From: Halomonas sp. Y3
GTDB taxonomy: Bacteria > Pseudomonadota > Gammaproteobacteria > Pseudomonadales > Halomonadaceae
Assembly (NCBI RefSeq): GCF_024137965.1
Contig: NZ_CP099975.1
Location: forward strand, 1,860,001-1,924,000
DNA length: 64,000 nt
Reading direction: 5' to 3'
Shown here piece after piece: positions 8,830 to 17,667 of this stretch. The first letter of the stretch is position 1; every line of letters begins with the position of its first letter. The position numbers and the translations under genes are program-made. A model generated the notes under the pieces. It saw only the letters and a list, made by a program, of their open reading frames with translations. It did no database searches and was not told where the DNA came from.

Positions 8830-9750
8830 CTAGGCCGCCGCCCTCACTCGCCCCTGCCAGGCGGACCAGGAGTAGAGCGCCAGGCCCGTCCAGATCAGCG
8901 CGAAGGTGCCAAGCTCCACCGCGGAGAGCGGCTCGCCGAATACCGCGAGGGCGATCAGGAACTGGATGCTGGGGTTGATGTACATCAGAAAGCCCAGGGT
9001 CGCCAGGCGCAGCCGCCGGGCGGCCCCGGCGAAGGCGAGCAGGGGCAGGGCGGTGATCACGCCGCTGGCGATCAGCAGCAGGGTGGTGCGGCTATCGCCC
9101 AGGAAGTGGGAGAGGTCGACCTGCACCAGCCAGCCGAGCGCCAGAAGCCCCAGGGGGAGCAGCAGCAGGGTCTCGACGAAGAGCCCCGAGAGGCCGTCCA
9201 GGGGCACCTGCTTGCGCAGCAGGCCATAGGTGCCGAAGGAGAAGGCCAGCGCCAGGCTGATCCAGGGCAGCTGGCCGAGCATCACCAGTTGGATCAGGAT
9301 AGCGGCGGCGGCGAGCCCCACGGCCACCGCCTGCAGGCGGTGCATGGTCTCGCGCAGCACCAGCATCCCCAGCGCCACGTTGACCAGCGGCGTCATGAAG
9401 TAGCCGAGGCTCGCCTGCAGCACCTGGCGGGTCTCCACCGAGTAGATATAGAGCCCCCAGTTGAAGGCGATCAGCAGGGCGCAGCCCAGCACCCGGCCGA
9501 GCTCCCGGGGGTGGGCCAGCGCCTCGCGGATCGGCGCCCAGCGCCCCAGCAGGGTGACCAGCCCCGCCAAAAAGAGGCAGGACCAGAGGATCCGGTGGAT
9601 CAGGATCTCGAAGGCCGGCACCCCCTCGAAGAGCGCGAAGAAGAGCGGGAAGCAGCCCCACATGACGTAGGCGGTCAGGCCGAAGGCGACGCCCTGGGCG
9701 GGGCGGCTCTCGGGGGAGGCGGCGGGGGCGGCAGAGGTGCGGGTCGACAT
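8830..9750 (-). CDS. rarD: RarD-type EamA-family transporter
   Basis: The 306-residue protein has ten hydrophobic segments in two EamA halves. After a short alanine-rich N-terminus it reads GVAFGLTAYVMWGCFPLFFALFEGVPAFEILIHRILWS, the RarD signature, and later YIYSVETRQVLQASLGYFMTPLVNVALG. RarD proteins sit in the inner membrane and belong to the drug/metabolite transporter superfamily; the substrate of this one is unknown. The gene is monocistronic and convergent with metY. Confidence 0.9.
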   Translation of the reverse strand: MSTRTSAAPAASPESRPAQGVAFGLTAYVMWGCFPLFFALFEGVPAFEILIHRILWSCLFLAGLVTLLGRWAPIREALAHPRELGRVLGCALLIAFNWGLYIYSVETRQVLQASLGYFMTPLVNVALGMLVLRETMHRLQAVAVGLAAAAILIQLVMLGQLPWISLALAFSFGTYGLLRKQVPLDGLSGLFVETLLLLPLGLLALGWLVQVDLSHFLGDSRTTLLLIASGVITALPLLAFAGAARRLRLATLGFLMYINPSIQFLIALAVFGEPLSAVELGTFALIWTGLALYSWSAWQGRVRAAA

Positions 9751-9901
9751 GGCTAGGCTCGCAAGGCGGAAGAACCGAGTGGGCGAAGCGGGTAAACTAG
9801 CAGGCTATCGGTTTTGCCGCCATCCGCTCCTCGCGGATGACGCCCCGCCCGGCCTGGGATAGGCTGGGCCCGTGCGCCGACCACAGAAGAAGGGAGCCAC
9901 C

Positions 9902-10717
9902 ATGAGCGAGCTGAGAACCACCCTGGTGCAGTGCGACCTGCGCTGGGAAGACCCCGAGGCCAACTGCCGGATGCTGGAAGAGACCCTGGGCGAGCTCGGC
10001 CAGGCGGATACCGACCTGATCGTGCTGCCGGAGATGTTCGCCACCGGCTTCACCATGAACTCCCGGGAGATGGCCGAACCCATGGCGGAGAGCCGCACGG
10101 TGGCCTGGCTGCGCGACCAGGCCTGGCAGCGCGGCTGCGTGGTCACCGGCAGCGTGGCGGTCGTGGAGGGCGGCGACTACTTCAACCGCCTGGTGTGGGC
10201 GCGGCCGGACGGGTCGCTTGCCACCTACGACAAGCGCCACCTCTTCCGCATGGCCGGCGAGCACGAGCGCTACGCCATGGGCCACGAACGGGTGATCGTC
10301 GAGCTCAAGGGGTTCCGGATCCTGCTCAGCGTCTGCTACGACCTGCGTTTCCCGGTCTGGCTGCGCCAGCAGCCCGCGGCAGACGAGCACTTCGAGTACG
10401 ACGCCCTGCTCTGCGTGGCCAACTGGCCGGCCCCGCGCCGCCACCCCTGGCGCATCCTGCTCCAGGCCCGGGCCATCGAGAACCTCTGCCCGGTGATCGG
10501 CGTGAATCGCGTCGGCGAGGACGCCAAGGGGCTGCCCTATGCCGGCGATTCCATGCTGATCGATGCCAAGGGGGAGGCGCTGATCGACGAGCCCGAGGGC
10601 AGCGTCTTCGTGAAGACGGGCACCCTCTCCCTTGACGAGCTCAGGGCCTTCCGCGAGAAGTTTCCCGCCTGGCGCGACGCCGACCACTTCACCCTTTCCG
10701 ACGGAGTCGGCTTCTGA
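9902..10717 (+). CDS. Carbon-nitrogen hydrolase, omega-amidase (YafV) type
   Basis: Starting at ATG 9902, which has an AGAAGGGAG ribosome site, the product is 271 residues. The Glu-Lys-Cys nitrilase triad is visible: E in LPEMFATGF (about residue 43), K in YDKRHLF and C in SVCYDLRFPVW. The pattern and length fit YafV/omega-amidase proteins, which remove the amide from alpha-keto acids such as 2-oxosuccinamate in the cytoplasm. An upstream GTG at 9872 is in frame but lacks a ribosome site. The stop overlaps the rsuA start by one base (TGATG), indicating translational coupling. Confidence 0.88.
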   Translation: MSELRTTLVQCDLRWEDPEANCRMLEETLGELGQADTDLIVLPEMFATGFTMNSREMAEPMAESRTVAWLRDQAWQRGCVVTGSVAVVEGGDYFNRLVWARPDGSLATYDKRHLFRMAGEHERYAMGHERVIVELKGFRILLSVCYDLRFPVWLRQQPAADEHFEYDALLCVANWPAPRRHPWRILLQARAIENLCPVIGVNRVGEDAKGLPYAGDSMLIDAKGEALIDEPEGSVFVKTGTLSLDELRAFREKFPAWRDADHFTLSDGVGF

Positions 10718-11415
10718 TGCGCTTGGACCGTTTTCTCTCCGAGACCACCGAACTCACCCGCAGCCTGGCCAAGAAGGCGCTGCACCGCGGCGAAGTCCGG
10801 GTCGACGGGGAAGTGATCAAGAACCCAGCGACCCAGGTCGGCGAGGCCAACCGCGTCACCTGGCACGACGAGCCCCTGGCCCTGGTGGGGCTGCGCTATG
10901 TGATGCTGCACAAGCCCGCCGGGGTGGAGTGCACCGCCCGGCGCACCCTCTATCCGCGGGCCATCGACCTGATCGATCTGCCCAAGGTGGAGCGCCTGCA
11001 GCCGGTGGGGCGCCTGGACGTGGACACCACCGGCCTGGTGCTCTTGACCGATGACGGCCAGTGGTCCCACCGGGTCACCTCCCCGAAGCACCGCTGCGGC
11101 AAGGTCTACGGGGTCACCCTGGATGAGCCGCTGGCGGGGGAGGCCCTGGCGCGCGTTGTCGAGGCCTTCGCCGAGGGGGTGTTGCTCGACGGCGAGGAGA
11201 GCCCCACCCGCCCGGCGGAGCTCGCCATGCGCGAACCGAACGTCGCCGAACTCACCCTCTTTGAAGGCAAGTATCACCAGGTGAAGCGGATGTTCGCCGC
11301 CGTCGGCAACCACGTGGTCGCCCTGCACCGGGAGTCCATCGGCCCCCTGAGCCTCGGCGACCTGCCCGAAGGCGAATGGCGCGAACTCACCGCCGACGAG
11401 ATCGCCGCGTTCTAA
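10717..11415 (+). CDS. rsuA: 16S rRNA pseudouridine(516) synthase
   Basis: The 232-residue protein has an N-terminal S4 RNA-binding domain (MRLDRFLSETTELTRSLAKK) followed by a pseudouridine synthase domain with the catalytic aspartate in GRLDVDTTGLVLLTDDG (about residues 101-117). The C-terminal LFEGKYHQVKRMFAAVGN block is conserved in the RsuA/RluB/E/F group. RsuA modifies U516 of 16S rRNA during small-subunit assembly. Its start overlaps the stop of the nitrilase gene. Confidence 0.92.
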   Translation: MRLDRFLSETTELTRSLAKKALHRGEVRVDGEVIKNPATQVGEANRVTWHDEPLALVGLRYVMLHKPAGVECTARRTLYPRAIDLIDLPKVERLQPVGRLDVDTTGLVLLTDDGQWSHRVTSPKHRCGKVYGVTLDEPLAGEALARVVEAFAEGVLLDGEESPTRPAELAMREPNVAELTLFEGKYHQVKRMFAAVGNHVVALHRESIGPLSLGDLPEGEWRELTADEIAAF

Positions 11416-11420
11416 TGAAC

Positions 11421-11690
11421 GCCGATAAATCGGGCTCCTACGGGGGATGTAAATCTGGCTCCTGCGGGGGAAGGTGCCACCTGTAGGAGCGCAGATTCTG
11501 CGCGATGGGCGGCGTTGTTGCCAAGGCGCTGCCTGCCGCTGATCGCCGATAAATCGGGCTCCTACGGGGGGATGTAAATCGGGCTCCTACGGGGGAAGGT
11601 GCCACCTGTAGGAGCGCAGATTCTGCGCGATAGGCGGCGTTGTTGCCAAGGCGCCGCCTGCCGATGATCGCCGATAAATCGGGCTCCTAC
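11421..11690. repeat. REP-like tandem repeat, 124/125-bp unit, just over two copies
   Basis: The block starting GCCGATAAATCGGGCTCC occurs at 11421, again at 11545 and a third time, cut short, at 11670. Each unit contains two CGGGCTCCTACGG-like segments and the inverted partner TGTAGGAGCGCAGATTC, so it folds into hairpins. The two full copies differ by a few substitutions and one extra G. It fills the gap between the convergent rsuA and yjbH genes, where it may also help terminate transcription. Confidence 0.8.
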
Positions 11691-11707
11691 TCCTCGCCCC
11701 TCGCTCC

Positions 11708-13861
11708 TCAATTCCAGGTGCGGTGGTAGTCGTCCCAGTAGCGGCCCATCTCGCGCTCTTCGGTGAGGTCGAACAGTTCATAGCGACGGTTGAGCGCAGC
11801 GCCGCCGTCGCGGGTAAGCGGGCGCCAGTCGAGCTCGGCGCGGTCGCGGCTGGAGCGGGTGAATAGCGCGTCGAAAGGCATCGACAGATAAAGCCCCTTG
11901 TCGAAGCCGCCTTCGCCGAAGTCATCGCCGGCATCTGTCCAGGTGCCCCAGGCGCCAATACGCACGCCCGACGCAAACTCCCGGGAAAGGTCCAGGGTGC
12001 CGCCGAAGTCGCGTGCCAGGTAGCGGCCCAGGCTTACCTTGGCCAGGATATCTTCGATGCCGGTGTCGATGTATGCCGTAGCATGCCCGGTCCAGGTCTC
12101 GTAGTCGCGCAGGTCGAAGCGCTGCTCGAAATCACGCTGCCGGACCCAGTTCACATCCACGCCGAGTGCCAGCGGGCTGTTGAAGGGGCGGTAGAGCAGT
12201 TCGCCGCCCGCGCCTGCATACATCATCTCCAGCAGACCGCCATAGCCCATGGCATACCAGTTGTCGCCCAGGCGTGCCGTACGGGTGTACTGGAGGTTCT
12301 CGATACCCAGGCTGGACTCGGCCAGGTAGTCCCCGATAAAGGTACGTACCCTGGGTAGCTGGGAGTCGGCGATGTATTCGTAGTCGTCCAGGTTGTCCCA
12401 TACCGTCCAGGCGAGCTCGCCCGAGAACCAGCCGTTGGCATCGGTGCGGTACTCGGCGTCGGCGACGGCCATCAGGCGAAACAGGTAGCCGTCTGGACCA
12501 CCGAAGTTCTGATCAAGGCGGGGACCAACGCCCCAGTCGAATCCACTTGCCCGGCCGCGATAGAGAGTCTCGCCGTCGGGCACGTCGAGCCTGGCATGCG
12601 CATAGAGGCTGTGCAGGTGCGCCTCTTCAGCGCTTTCGCTGCGTGCCGCCGCGACGAAGCTGTCGCGGGGGTGCACGTCTTCGCGCAGCGGCATGCCGCG
12701 GCTGTACCAGGTATAGCGGAACTGGTCGACCCCTTCGTCGGCCTGGGCATGCAGAATGCGGCCCGCGCGTCCCTCGCTCTGGCCGAGGTGACGAAAGGTG
12801 GTGGGCTCTGCCTCGACCCGGAGGTGTGAGCCGTCCTGGCTGATGCGGGCAACGCGCATGCCGGCGTTACTCTCCAGCTCGCCGGCTACCGTGCTCCAGC
12901 TATCGCGGGGCGGCGCATCGATGGGCATTGGCGCCGGGTCGTTCTTGACCTGGCGCAGGCCGGCCAGGTCGATGTTGTAGCTGACGCCGGCCATGGCCGT
13001 GTTGCCGCGCTGCCAGCCCGTGCGCAGTTCGAAGTTGTCGGTGACGGCGAGTCGTGCCCCGAGGTTCACGCGGCTGTCGCGATCCTGGTCGTTGTTCTGG
13101 GGTTCATTGGCATAGTTGTTGCCCTCCAGTTCCGCCTGCAGGATCAGCCGATCCCAAGGCGTCTGCCACTCCACGCCGCCGAACAGCGCCATGGGGCCCC
13201 GGAACAGCGAGTCCAGCGCGAACTCGCCGCCCTGGCTGCCGCCGGAGCGCCGCGGGCGCTCATCCAGCTTGCTGTCGATCCAGCCGAAGGGCGAGCTGAC
13301 ATCGCTGTAGTTGCCCAGATAGCCCCAGCCGAGGCCCAGGGTCAGGTCGACATCGCCCAGACGCTTGCTGGCCGCCAGGTACTCGGCGCCAAACAGCGTC
13401 GTGCCGCCCACATCGCGAAAGCCCAGTGCCACCTGTGGCCAATAGCGTGTCTCTTCGAGTAGGCGCAGCTTCATGTCGAAGCCCTTGTCAAGGTTTGCCC
13501 GTCCGTCGCCGGCCGCAGTGAATTCGCGGTTTTCTACCTCTACGTAGCGAAAGCCCCCCTCGAACCAGGCGGTGGGCTGGAAGAAAACGTTATAGCGGCG
13601 GTAGGGCTGGGTGCGGCTCCAGCTCACGCTCATGGTGCCCTCCGGCGCCATGCGGGCGGTAGGCGTCTGCATGATGCCTACGCCGCCAAAGTCGCTCTGG
13701 CCCGCGCCGAGCTCACCGGCGAGGCCGTCCGCCATGGCCGGTGAAGCCGAGAGGACGGCCAGGGCTACCGGGGTCAGACCCTTAAGGCCGATCAGGTTCC
13801 GAAGTCGATTCTGGGGGCTGGCCCCAGACGGTGCGAACACAAGCTGCGTGGGTTTCATGCG
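11708..13861 (-). CDS. yjbH: YjbH-like outer-membrane exopolysaccharide protein
   Basis: With the start at ATG 13861 (AAAAGGGA ribosome site) the protein is 717 residues, with a signal peptide ending near SPAMADG and then AGQSDFGGVGIMQTPTARMAPEGTMSVSWS, a YjbH-type opening. Many alternating aromatic strands (GWGYLGNYSD, ELRTGWQRGNTAMAG) and a C-terminal tryptophan support a beta-barrel. YjbH proteins are large outer-membrane components of the Yjb exopolysaccharide system. It is the last gene of a leftward yjbEFGH operon. A longer start at 13918 would overlap yjbG and is less likely. Confidence 0.85.
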   Translation of the reverse strand, partial: RMKPTQLVFAPSGASPQNRLRNLIGLKGLTPVALAVLSASPAMADGLAGELGAGQSDFGGVGIMQTPTARMAPEGTMSVSWSRTQPYRRYNVFFQPTAWFEGGFRYVEVENREFTAAGDGRANLDKGFDMKLRLLEETRYWPQVALGFRDVGGTTLFGAEYLAASKRLGDVDLTLGLGWGYLGNYSDVSSPFGWIDSKLDERPRRSGGSQGGEFALDSLFRGPMALFGGVEWQTPWDRLILQAELEGNNYANEPQNNDQDRDSRVNLGARLAVTDNFELRTGWQRGNTAMAGVSYNIDLAGLRQVKNDPAPMPIDAPPRDSWSTVAGELESNAGMRVARISQDGSHLRVEAEPTTFRHLGQSEGRAGRILHAQADEGVDQFRYTWYSRGMPLREDVHPRDSFVAAARSESAEEAHLHSLYAHARLDVPDGETLYRGRASGFDWGVGPRLDQNFGGPDGYLFRLMAVADAEYRTDANGWFSGELAWTVWDNLDDYEYIADSQLPRVRTFIGDYLAESSLGIENLQYTRTARLGDNWYAMGYGGLLEMMYAGAGGELLYRPFNSPLALGVDVNWVRQRDFEQRFDLRDYETWTGHATAYIDTGIEDILAKVSLGRYLARDFGGTLDLSREFASGVRIGAWGTWTDAGDDFGEGGFDKGLYLSMPFDALFTRSSRDRAELDWRPLTRDGGAALNRRYELFDLTEEREMGRYWDDYHRTWN

Positions 13862-13896
13862 TCCCTTTTCCTTTTGCTCTGGCGGGCTTTTTTTGA

Positions 13897-14679
13897 TCAA
13901 GGTTTCCAAAGCGTGCACTGGTCTGCCGGTAGGCGGGTGGCGAGAAATTCCGGCAGCTCGCGATTCACCCAGCTCGCCTCTTCCACGGTGCCGGGAAAGG
14001 GCAGAGCCGTGCGCAGGCCCTGGGCCTCCGGCAGAGCGAGCATGATGCGGCTGCCCGGTGCAAGCGCGGCGGTTTCGCGGTTCCAGGTCGCCACGCCTCT
14101 CGATAGGCGCTTGCCTGTCGGGGTGATCACGACGGCCTGGTTGGCCGATGCCCAGGCGGCCTGGGGCAGCCTTTCGACGGCATCGCGCAGCGTCATGGCG
14201 GGCTGCCAGTCAACGCGGGTGATCCCACGGTGGTGCCATACCTCTACCCAGCTGGGTGGGGTGCACAGCCCGAAGTGTGCTACCTGGGAGAGAGGCAGAT
14301 CGCGGCGCAGGTCGGCGGCGATCCAAGGCAGGTCGTGGCGCCCCGGCGTACGCAAGGTATCTTGGCCGGCCTGGGCCACCTGGGCACGCCACTCGGCAAG
14401 GCCCTGGCCTAGCTGGCCGGCACCTGCCAGGCGTGCGCTGGCTACCAGGGTATCCAGCTCCGCCACCAGGCGGCGCTGATGCTGTGGCAAGCGCTCTCGG
14501 GTCTCCTTTCGTGCCACGACCGCGTGGCTCCAGGCGACTGCCTCCTGCTGCTGGGCCAGGCCGCGCAGCCAGGCGTCGCTCAAGGCGCCGGGCGCATCCG
14601 CATGGGCGGCCCCCGGCAGCAGCATGGCAACGCCCATGGCGGCCAGGTACCGACGAATGTGTCGACGTATTACCACCAT
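13897..14679 (-). CDS. yjbG: YjbG/GfcC-like periplasmic capsule biosynthesis protein
   Basis: From ATG 14679 the product is 260 residues: MVVIRRHIRRYLAAMGVAMLLPGAAHA is a signal peptide, followed by an SLBB-containing GfcC-like region ending DQCTLWKP. The line HRGITRVDWQPAMTLRDAVERLPQAA and the ITPTGKRLSRGVATWNRE segment fit this family. The start overlaps the yjbF stop by 10 bases, showing coupled translation. The protein probably acts in the periplasm in polysaccharide export; its biochemical activity is not known. Confidence 0.8.
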   Translation of the reverse strand: MVVIRRHIRRYLAAMGVAMLLPGAAHADAPGALSDAWLRGLAQQQEAVAWSHAVVARKETRERLPQHQRRLVAELDTLVASARLAGAGQLGQGLAEWRAQVAQAGQDTLRTPGRHDLPWIAADLRRDLPLSQVAHFGLCTPPSWVEVWHHRGITRVDWQPAMTLRDAVERLPQAAWASANQAVVITPTGKRLSRGVATWNRETAALAPGSRIMLALPEAQGLRTALPFPGTVEEASWVNRELPEFLATRLPADQCTLWKP

Positions 14680-15410
14680 GCGCGGGCAACCTCCCAGCGA
14701 ATGCGTGCCGCGCCTGGCCAGGGGGTCACCTCGGCGGCCCACAGGCGGCGCGTCTCGGGTGAGCGGTAGAAGTGCGACACGCTTTGCTCGCCTGTCTCCC
14801 AGCGCACCTGTTCGGTGCAGTGTTCAAGGCGGCGTTCACCCAGGGGGAGCGGATAGGGCTCGGCTGCGGCGCACCTCAACTGCGCCTTGCCGCGGTTGAG
14901 ACGAACGTCGCCGTTGGCGCCCTGCGAATAGCTTTCGATGGCGTAATGCACGGGAGTGTCCTGCTGCCAAGGCGTTAACGTGGCAGCATCGGCAGCCCTT
15001 GGGTTGTCACCGTGCGCTGCCTGTGCCGGGCCGGAGGCGGGTTGTGTTGAATAGGAATGGTAGCTAAGGCTCAGCAGGTCGTCGGAGAAGCCTGCTGTGG
15101 CGTTCAGGCCATCCTGGTAGAGGGAGATGGCGCCCTGCTGGCCTGTAGGCCACAGTGTATGGCGGCCGCTCTCCGCACCTAGCACGATCAGGCCGCTGCG
15201 CTCTCGGGTATCGAGCAGCAGTGACGCATAGGGTAGCTCGGCGGCGCGCTCGGCGGGCGCCGGACCTGATGACAGACCCGGCACGACCCCCTGCAGGGAG
15301 CTGCCCAGAGGCGAGAGTTCGCCGCTGGCGCAACCCGACAACAACAGGGCAGCGGCAGCGGCGAACAAGCCGCGACGGCCACGAGTTCCTTTCGCGGAGA
15401 TAACGCTCAT
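14670..15410 (-). CDS. yjbF: YjbF-like lipoprotein
   Basis: Starting at ATG 15410 the product is 246 residues with a lipoprotein signal sequence: a twin-basic stretch, FAAAAALLLSGCASG and a lipobox cysteine. The body (PYASLLLDTRERSGLIVLGAESGRHTLWPT) matches the YjbF/GfcB group. It would be anchored to a membrane facing the periplasm and act with YjbG and YjbH. Ten bases separate it from yjbE, and it overlaps yjbG at its 3' end. Confidence 0.82.
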   Translation of the reverse strand: MSVISAKGTRGRRGLFAAAAALLLSGCASGELSPLGSSLQGVVPGLSSGPAPAERAAELPYASLLLDTRERSGLIVLGAESGRHTLWPTGQQGAISLYQDGLNATAGFSDDLLSLSYHSYSTQPASGPAQAAHGDNPRAADAATLTPWQQDTPVHYAIESYSQGANGDVRLNRGKAQLRCAAAEPYPLPLGERRLEHCTEQVRWETGEQSVSHFYRSPETRRLWAAEVTPWPGAARIRWEVARAWW

Positions 15411-15420
15411 GACACGGCGT

Positions 15421-15702
15421 TCAGTTGGTGCCGGTCGTGGAGCTTGAGCTGTTGGCGGCCGCCACGGCACCGATGACCACCACGGCACCGATGGCACCCA
15501 GCTGAGCGCCGGTCAGACCGGTGGCCTCCTGCAGGCCTGCTGCGAAGGAGGGGTTGCCGGTGGTCTGGTCGCCCGCCTGGCTTTCGAAGGTCACGTTGTC
15601 CTCGGCGTCCATGTCGTTGCTGGCATCCTGGGCGAAGGCGAGAGGCGTGGTCAGCATGCCGGCGATAGCAAGCAGTGCGGCGGATTTCTTGGGAAGGGTC
15701 AT
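15421..15702 (-). CDS. yjbE: YjbE-like small secreted exopolysaccharide protein
   Basis: This 93-residue protein has a signal peptide (MTLPKKSAALLAIAGMLTTPLAFA), an acidic middle section and a hydrophobic C-terminal segment (LGAIGAVVVIGAVAAA) followed by a serine/threonine tail. That layout matches YjbE/GfcA. It opens the yjbEFGH operon and is divergent from wza across a 355-base gap. A role in exopolysaccharide production is known for the operon; the activity of this small protein is not. Confidence 0.78.
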   Translation of the reverse strand: MTLPKKSAALLAIAGMLTTPLAFAQDASNDMDAEDNVTFESQAGDQTTGNPSFAAGLQEATGLTGAQLGAIGAVVVIGAVAAANSSSSTTGTN

Positions 15703-15742
15703 GGGTAGCGCTCCTGAGTCATCGACGCGTTGGGTGGCAGAA

Positions 15743-15763
15743 CATCCTTTTGTACTAAGGATG
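15743..15763. promoter_or_regulatory. Inverted repeat in the yjbE leader
   Basis: CATCCTT-ttgtact-AAGGATG is a perfect 7-bp inverted repeat 41 bases upstream of the yjbE start. It may be an operator or a 5'-leader hairpin of the yjb transcript. The rest of the 15703-16057 gap holds a second palindrome and a candidate wza promoter, listed separately; no gene was recognised in it. Confidence 0.35.
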
Positions 15764-15807
15764 AGGTTACATCGGCCATCTATCTGATGGTAGCGGAATG
15801 CTGCTAT

Positions 15808-15825
15808 CGGAGCGAGCTTGCTCCG
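15808..15825. repeat. Single REP-like palindrome
   Basis: CGGAGC-gagctt-GCTCCG is a perfect 6-bp stem in the yjbE-wza intergenic region. Its GAGCGAGCTTGCTC core resembles REP-type palindromes common in pseudomonads and relatives. Confidence 0.4.
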
Positions 15826-15895
15826 TGATGGCGCACTGCAGCATCATAGTCCAATATGGTGAGAGGTAATACCGGTGTTGGTGCGATGCGGCGCT

Positions 15896-15924
15896 ATGAC
15901 TGGCGGGGGGTTTCTGGTTAGAAT
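15896..15924 (+). promoter_or_regulatory. Candidate sigma-70 promoter for wza-wzb-wzc
   Basis: ATGACT (15896-15901) and TAGAAT (15919-15924) are separated by 17 bases, about 134 bases upstream of the chosen wza start. The -10 box matches five of six consensus bases. This leaves a long leader that could carry regulation. Confidence 0.4.
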
Positions 15925-16057
15925 CCACGGCTGATATGACACGCACTGGCCCATGATCCGATATGCTTGCTACGGAACAGCAGCGGTACCGAGCGCCGAC
16001 GGCGACTTAGCGGCCAGCGCGACGGTACTGACCGATTCACAGATGAGAGAGTGCACT

Positions 16058-17167
16058 ATGCGCCATTCCCGACAGCGCCTCGCGGCCCTTGGCCTGGCCT
16101 CCATGGCCCTGCTGGCCGGCTGCTCTCTGGCTCCTGGCAGCCACATGACCTATCAGAGCGATACCGCACCGATCGATGAACTGGTGAGTATCGAGCCGAT
16201 CACGCCTGGCCTGGTGTCCAGCTGGCAGCCGGCGCCCGCGGGTCACCCCATGAGTGACGAGCTCAATGCGGCGCTGGCTGCCTATGAGTATCGCGTCGGC
16301 CCCGGGGATGTGCTCAGCATCATCGTCTACGACCACCCCGAACTGACCAACCCCGGTGGCACCGACCGCAGTGCCGCGGAAGTGGGCAATCGGGTGCAGG
16401 CGGACGGCACTTTTTTCTACCCTTATATCGGCCGAGTGAACGCCGAGGGCAAGACGGTCGATGAGATTCGCCGCGAACTGACCCGCAGGCTCGCCGCCTT
16501 TATCACCGAGCCCCAGATCGAGGTTAGCGTGGCGGCCTATAACGCCAAAAAGGTCTATCTGAGCGGTGAGGTCAGCGAACCCAAGACGCTGCCGATCACC
16601 AGCGTGCCGCTGACCCTGGTGGATGCCATCAGCCAGGTGGGCAGTGCCAACCCGGGTGCCAACTGGCACTCTATCTACCTAAATCGTAACGGGCGTCAGG
16701 AACAGATTTCGCTCTATGAGCTGATGCGCAACGGCGACATGCGCCAGAATCGCCTGCTGCAGCCGGGTGATATCCTGCACGTGCCAAGCGCCGAGAATCA
16801 GGCTGTGGCCGTTATGGGGCAGGTCATTCGTCCTGGCAATATTCCGCTGGGCAACGAGCGGCTTACTCTCACCGACGCCCTCGCGCGTAGCGGTGGCATC
16901 AACGAGATCAGCGCCAACGCTTCGGGCATCTTCGTGATCCGCGGCAACGAACCGTCCAGCGACAAGCTGGCCACGGTCTACCAGCTGGATGTGCGCAATG
17001 CCGCCTCCTTCACGCTGGGCAGCCGCTTCGTGCTCGAGCCCCAGGATGTGGTGTATGTGACCACCGCACCCATCGCGCGCTGGAACCGCGTGATCAGCCT
17101 GCTGCTGCCGTCGATCCGCCTGCCGGGCGTCGCCTCCGACAGCATCTCCGACACGCGCGACCTCTAG
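16058..17167 (+). CDS. wza: Polysaccharide export outer-membrane lipoprotein Wza
   Basis: From ATG 16058 the product is 369 residues, beginning MRHSRQRLAALGLASMALLAGCSLAPGS, a lipoprotein signal with its lipobox cysteine. The Poly_export domain (YRVGPGDVLSIIVYDHPELTNPGGT) and SLBB repeats (KVYLSGEVSEPKTLPI, AVMGQVIRPGNIPL) follow in the usual order. Wza forms the octameric channel through the outer membrane for capsule or exopolysaccharide. A longer in-frame start at 15953 lacks a signal peptide at its N-terminus and was rejected. wzb follows after three bases. Confidence 0.92.
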   Translation: MRHSRQRLAALGLASMALLAGCSLAPGSHMTYQSDTAPIDELVSIEPITPGLVSSWQPAPAGHPMSDELNAALAAYEYRVGPGDVLSIIVYDHPELTNPGGTDRSAAEVGNRVQADGTFFYPYIGRVNAEGKTVDEIRRELTRRLAAFITEPQIEVSVAAYNAKKVYLSGEVSEPKTLPITSVPLTLVDAISQVGSANPGANWHSIYLNRNGRQEQISLYELMRNGDMRQNRLLQPGDILHVPSAENQAVAVMGQVIRPGNIPLGNERLTLTDALARSGGINEISANASGIFVIRGNEPSSDKLATVYQLDVRNAASFTLGSRFVLEPQDVVYVTTAPIARWNRVISLLLPSIRLPGVASDSISDTRDL

Positions 17168-17170
17168 GCC

Positions 17171-17602
17171 ATGTTTCAGCGAATTCTCGTGGTCTGCGTC
17201 GGCAATATCTGCCGAAGCCCGGTGGCCGAAGCGATGCTGCGTCGGGCGCTGCCCCACAAGTCGCTCAGCTCGGCCGGGCTCGGGGCGCTGGTGGGGCAGG
17301 GCGTTGACCCTGCCGCCCGGGAACTCGCCGAAGCGGAAGGCCTCGACGTCTCCGGCCATCAGGCCCGCCAGCTTACCCGCGCGATGCTCGCGGAGGCCGA
17401 CCTGGTGCTGGTGATGAGCGACGGCCAGCGTCGCGCCGTGGGCGAGCTTTCGCCCGAGGCGCTGGGCAAGACCATGACCCTGGGCAGGTGGCTCCCCGAG
17501 TCACCCGCGATCCCCGACCCCTACCGCAAGAGCCGCGACGCCTTCCTGCATGTGCACGGGCTGCTGAGAGAAGCCACCGGCGCCTGGGCTTCTCGCCTTT
17601 AG
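17171..17602 (+). CDS. wzb: Low-molecular-weight protein-tyrosine phosphatase Wzb
   Basis: The 143-residue protein has the phosphatase P-loop VCVGNICRSP (about residues 8-17) and the C-terminal aspartate pair in IPDPYRKSRDAF. Wzb removes phosphate from the tyrosine-rich tail of the kinase Wzc, allowing cycling of capsule polymerisation and export. It lies three bases after wza and ahead of wzc, the standard order. Confidence 0.92.
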   Translation: MFQRILVVCVGNICRSPVAEAMLRRALPHKSLSSAGLGALVGQGVDPAARELAEAEGLDVSGHQARQLTRAMLAEADLVLVMSDGQRRAVGELSPEALGKTMTLGRWLPESPAIPDPYRKSRDAFLHVHGLLREATGAWASRL

Positions 17603-17667
17603 CAGTCCCTGCAAGCCGTGGCGCCCAGCCCTGCACCGCATCTATCATTACGGACTATTTTTCTACC

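Noticed and set aside
17488..17667. A 60-codon N-terminal extension of Wzc inside wzb
   Set aside because: It overlaps wzb in another frame, is arginine/proline-rich, and Wzc proteins start shortly before the first membrane helix, as with the ATG at 17668.
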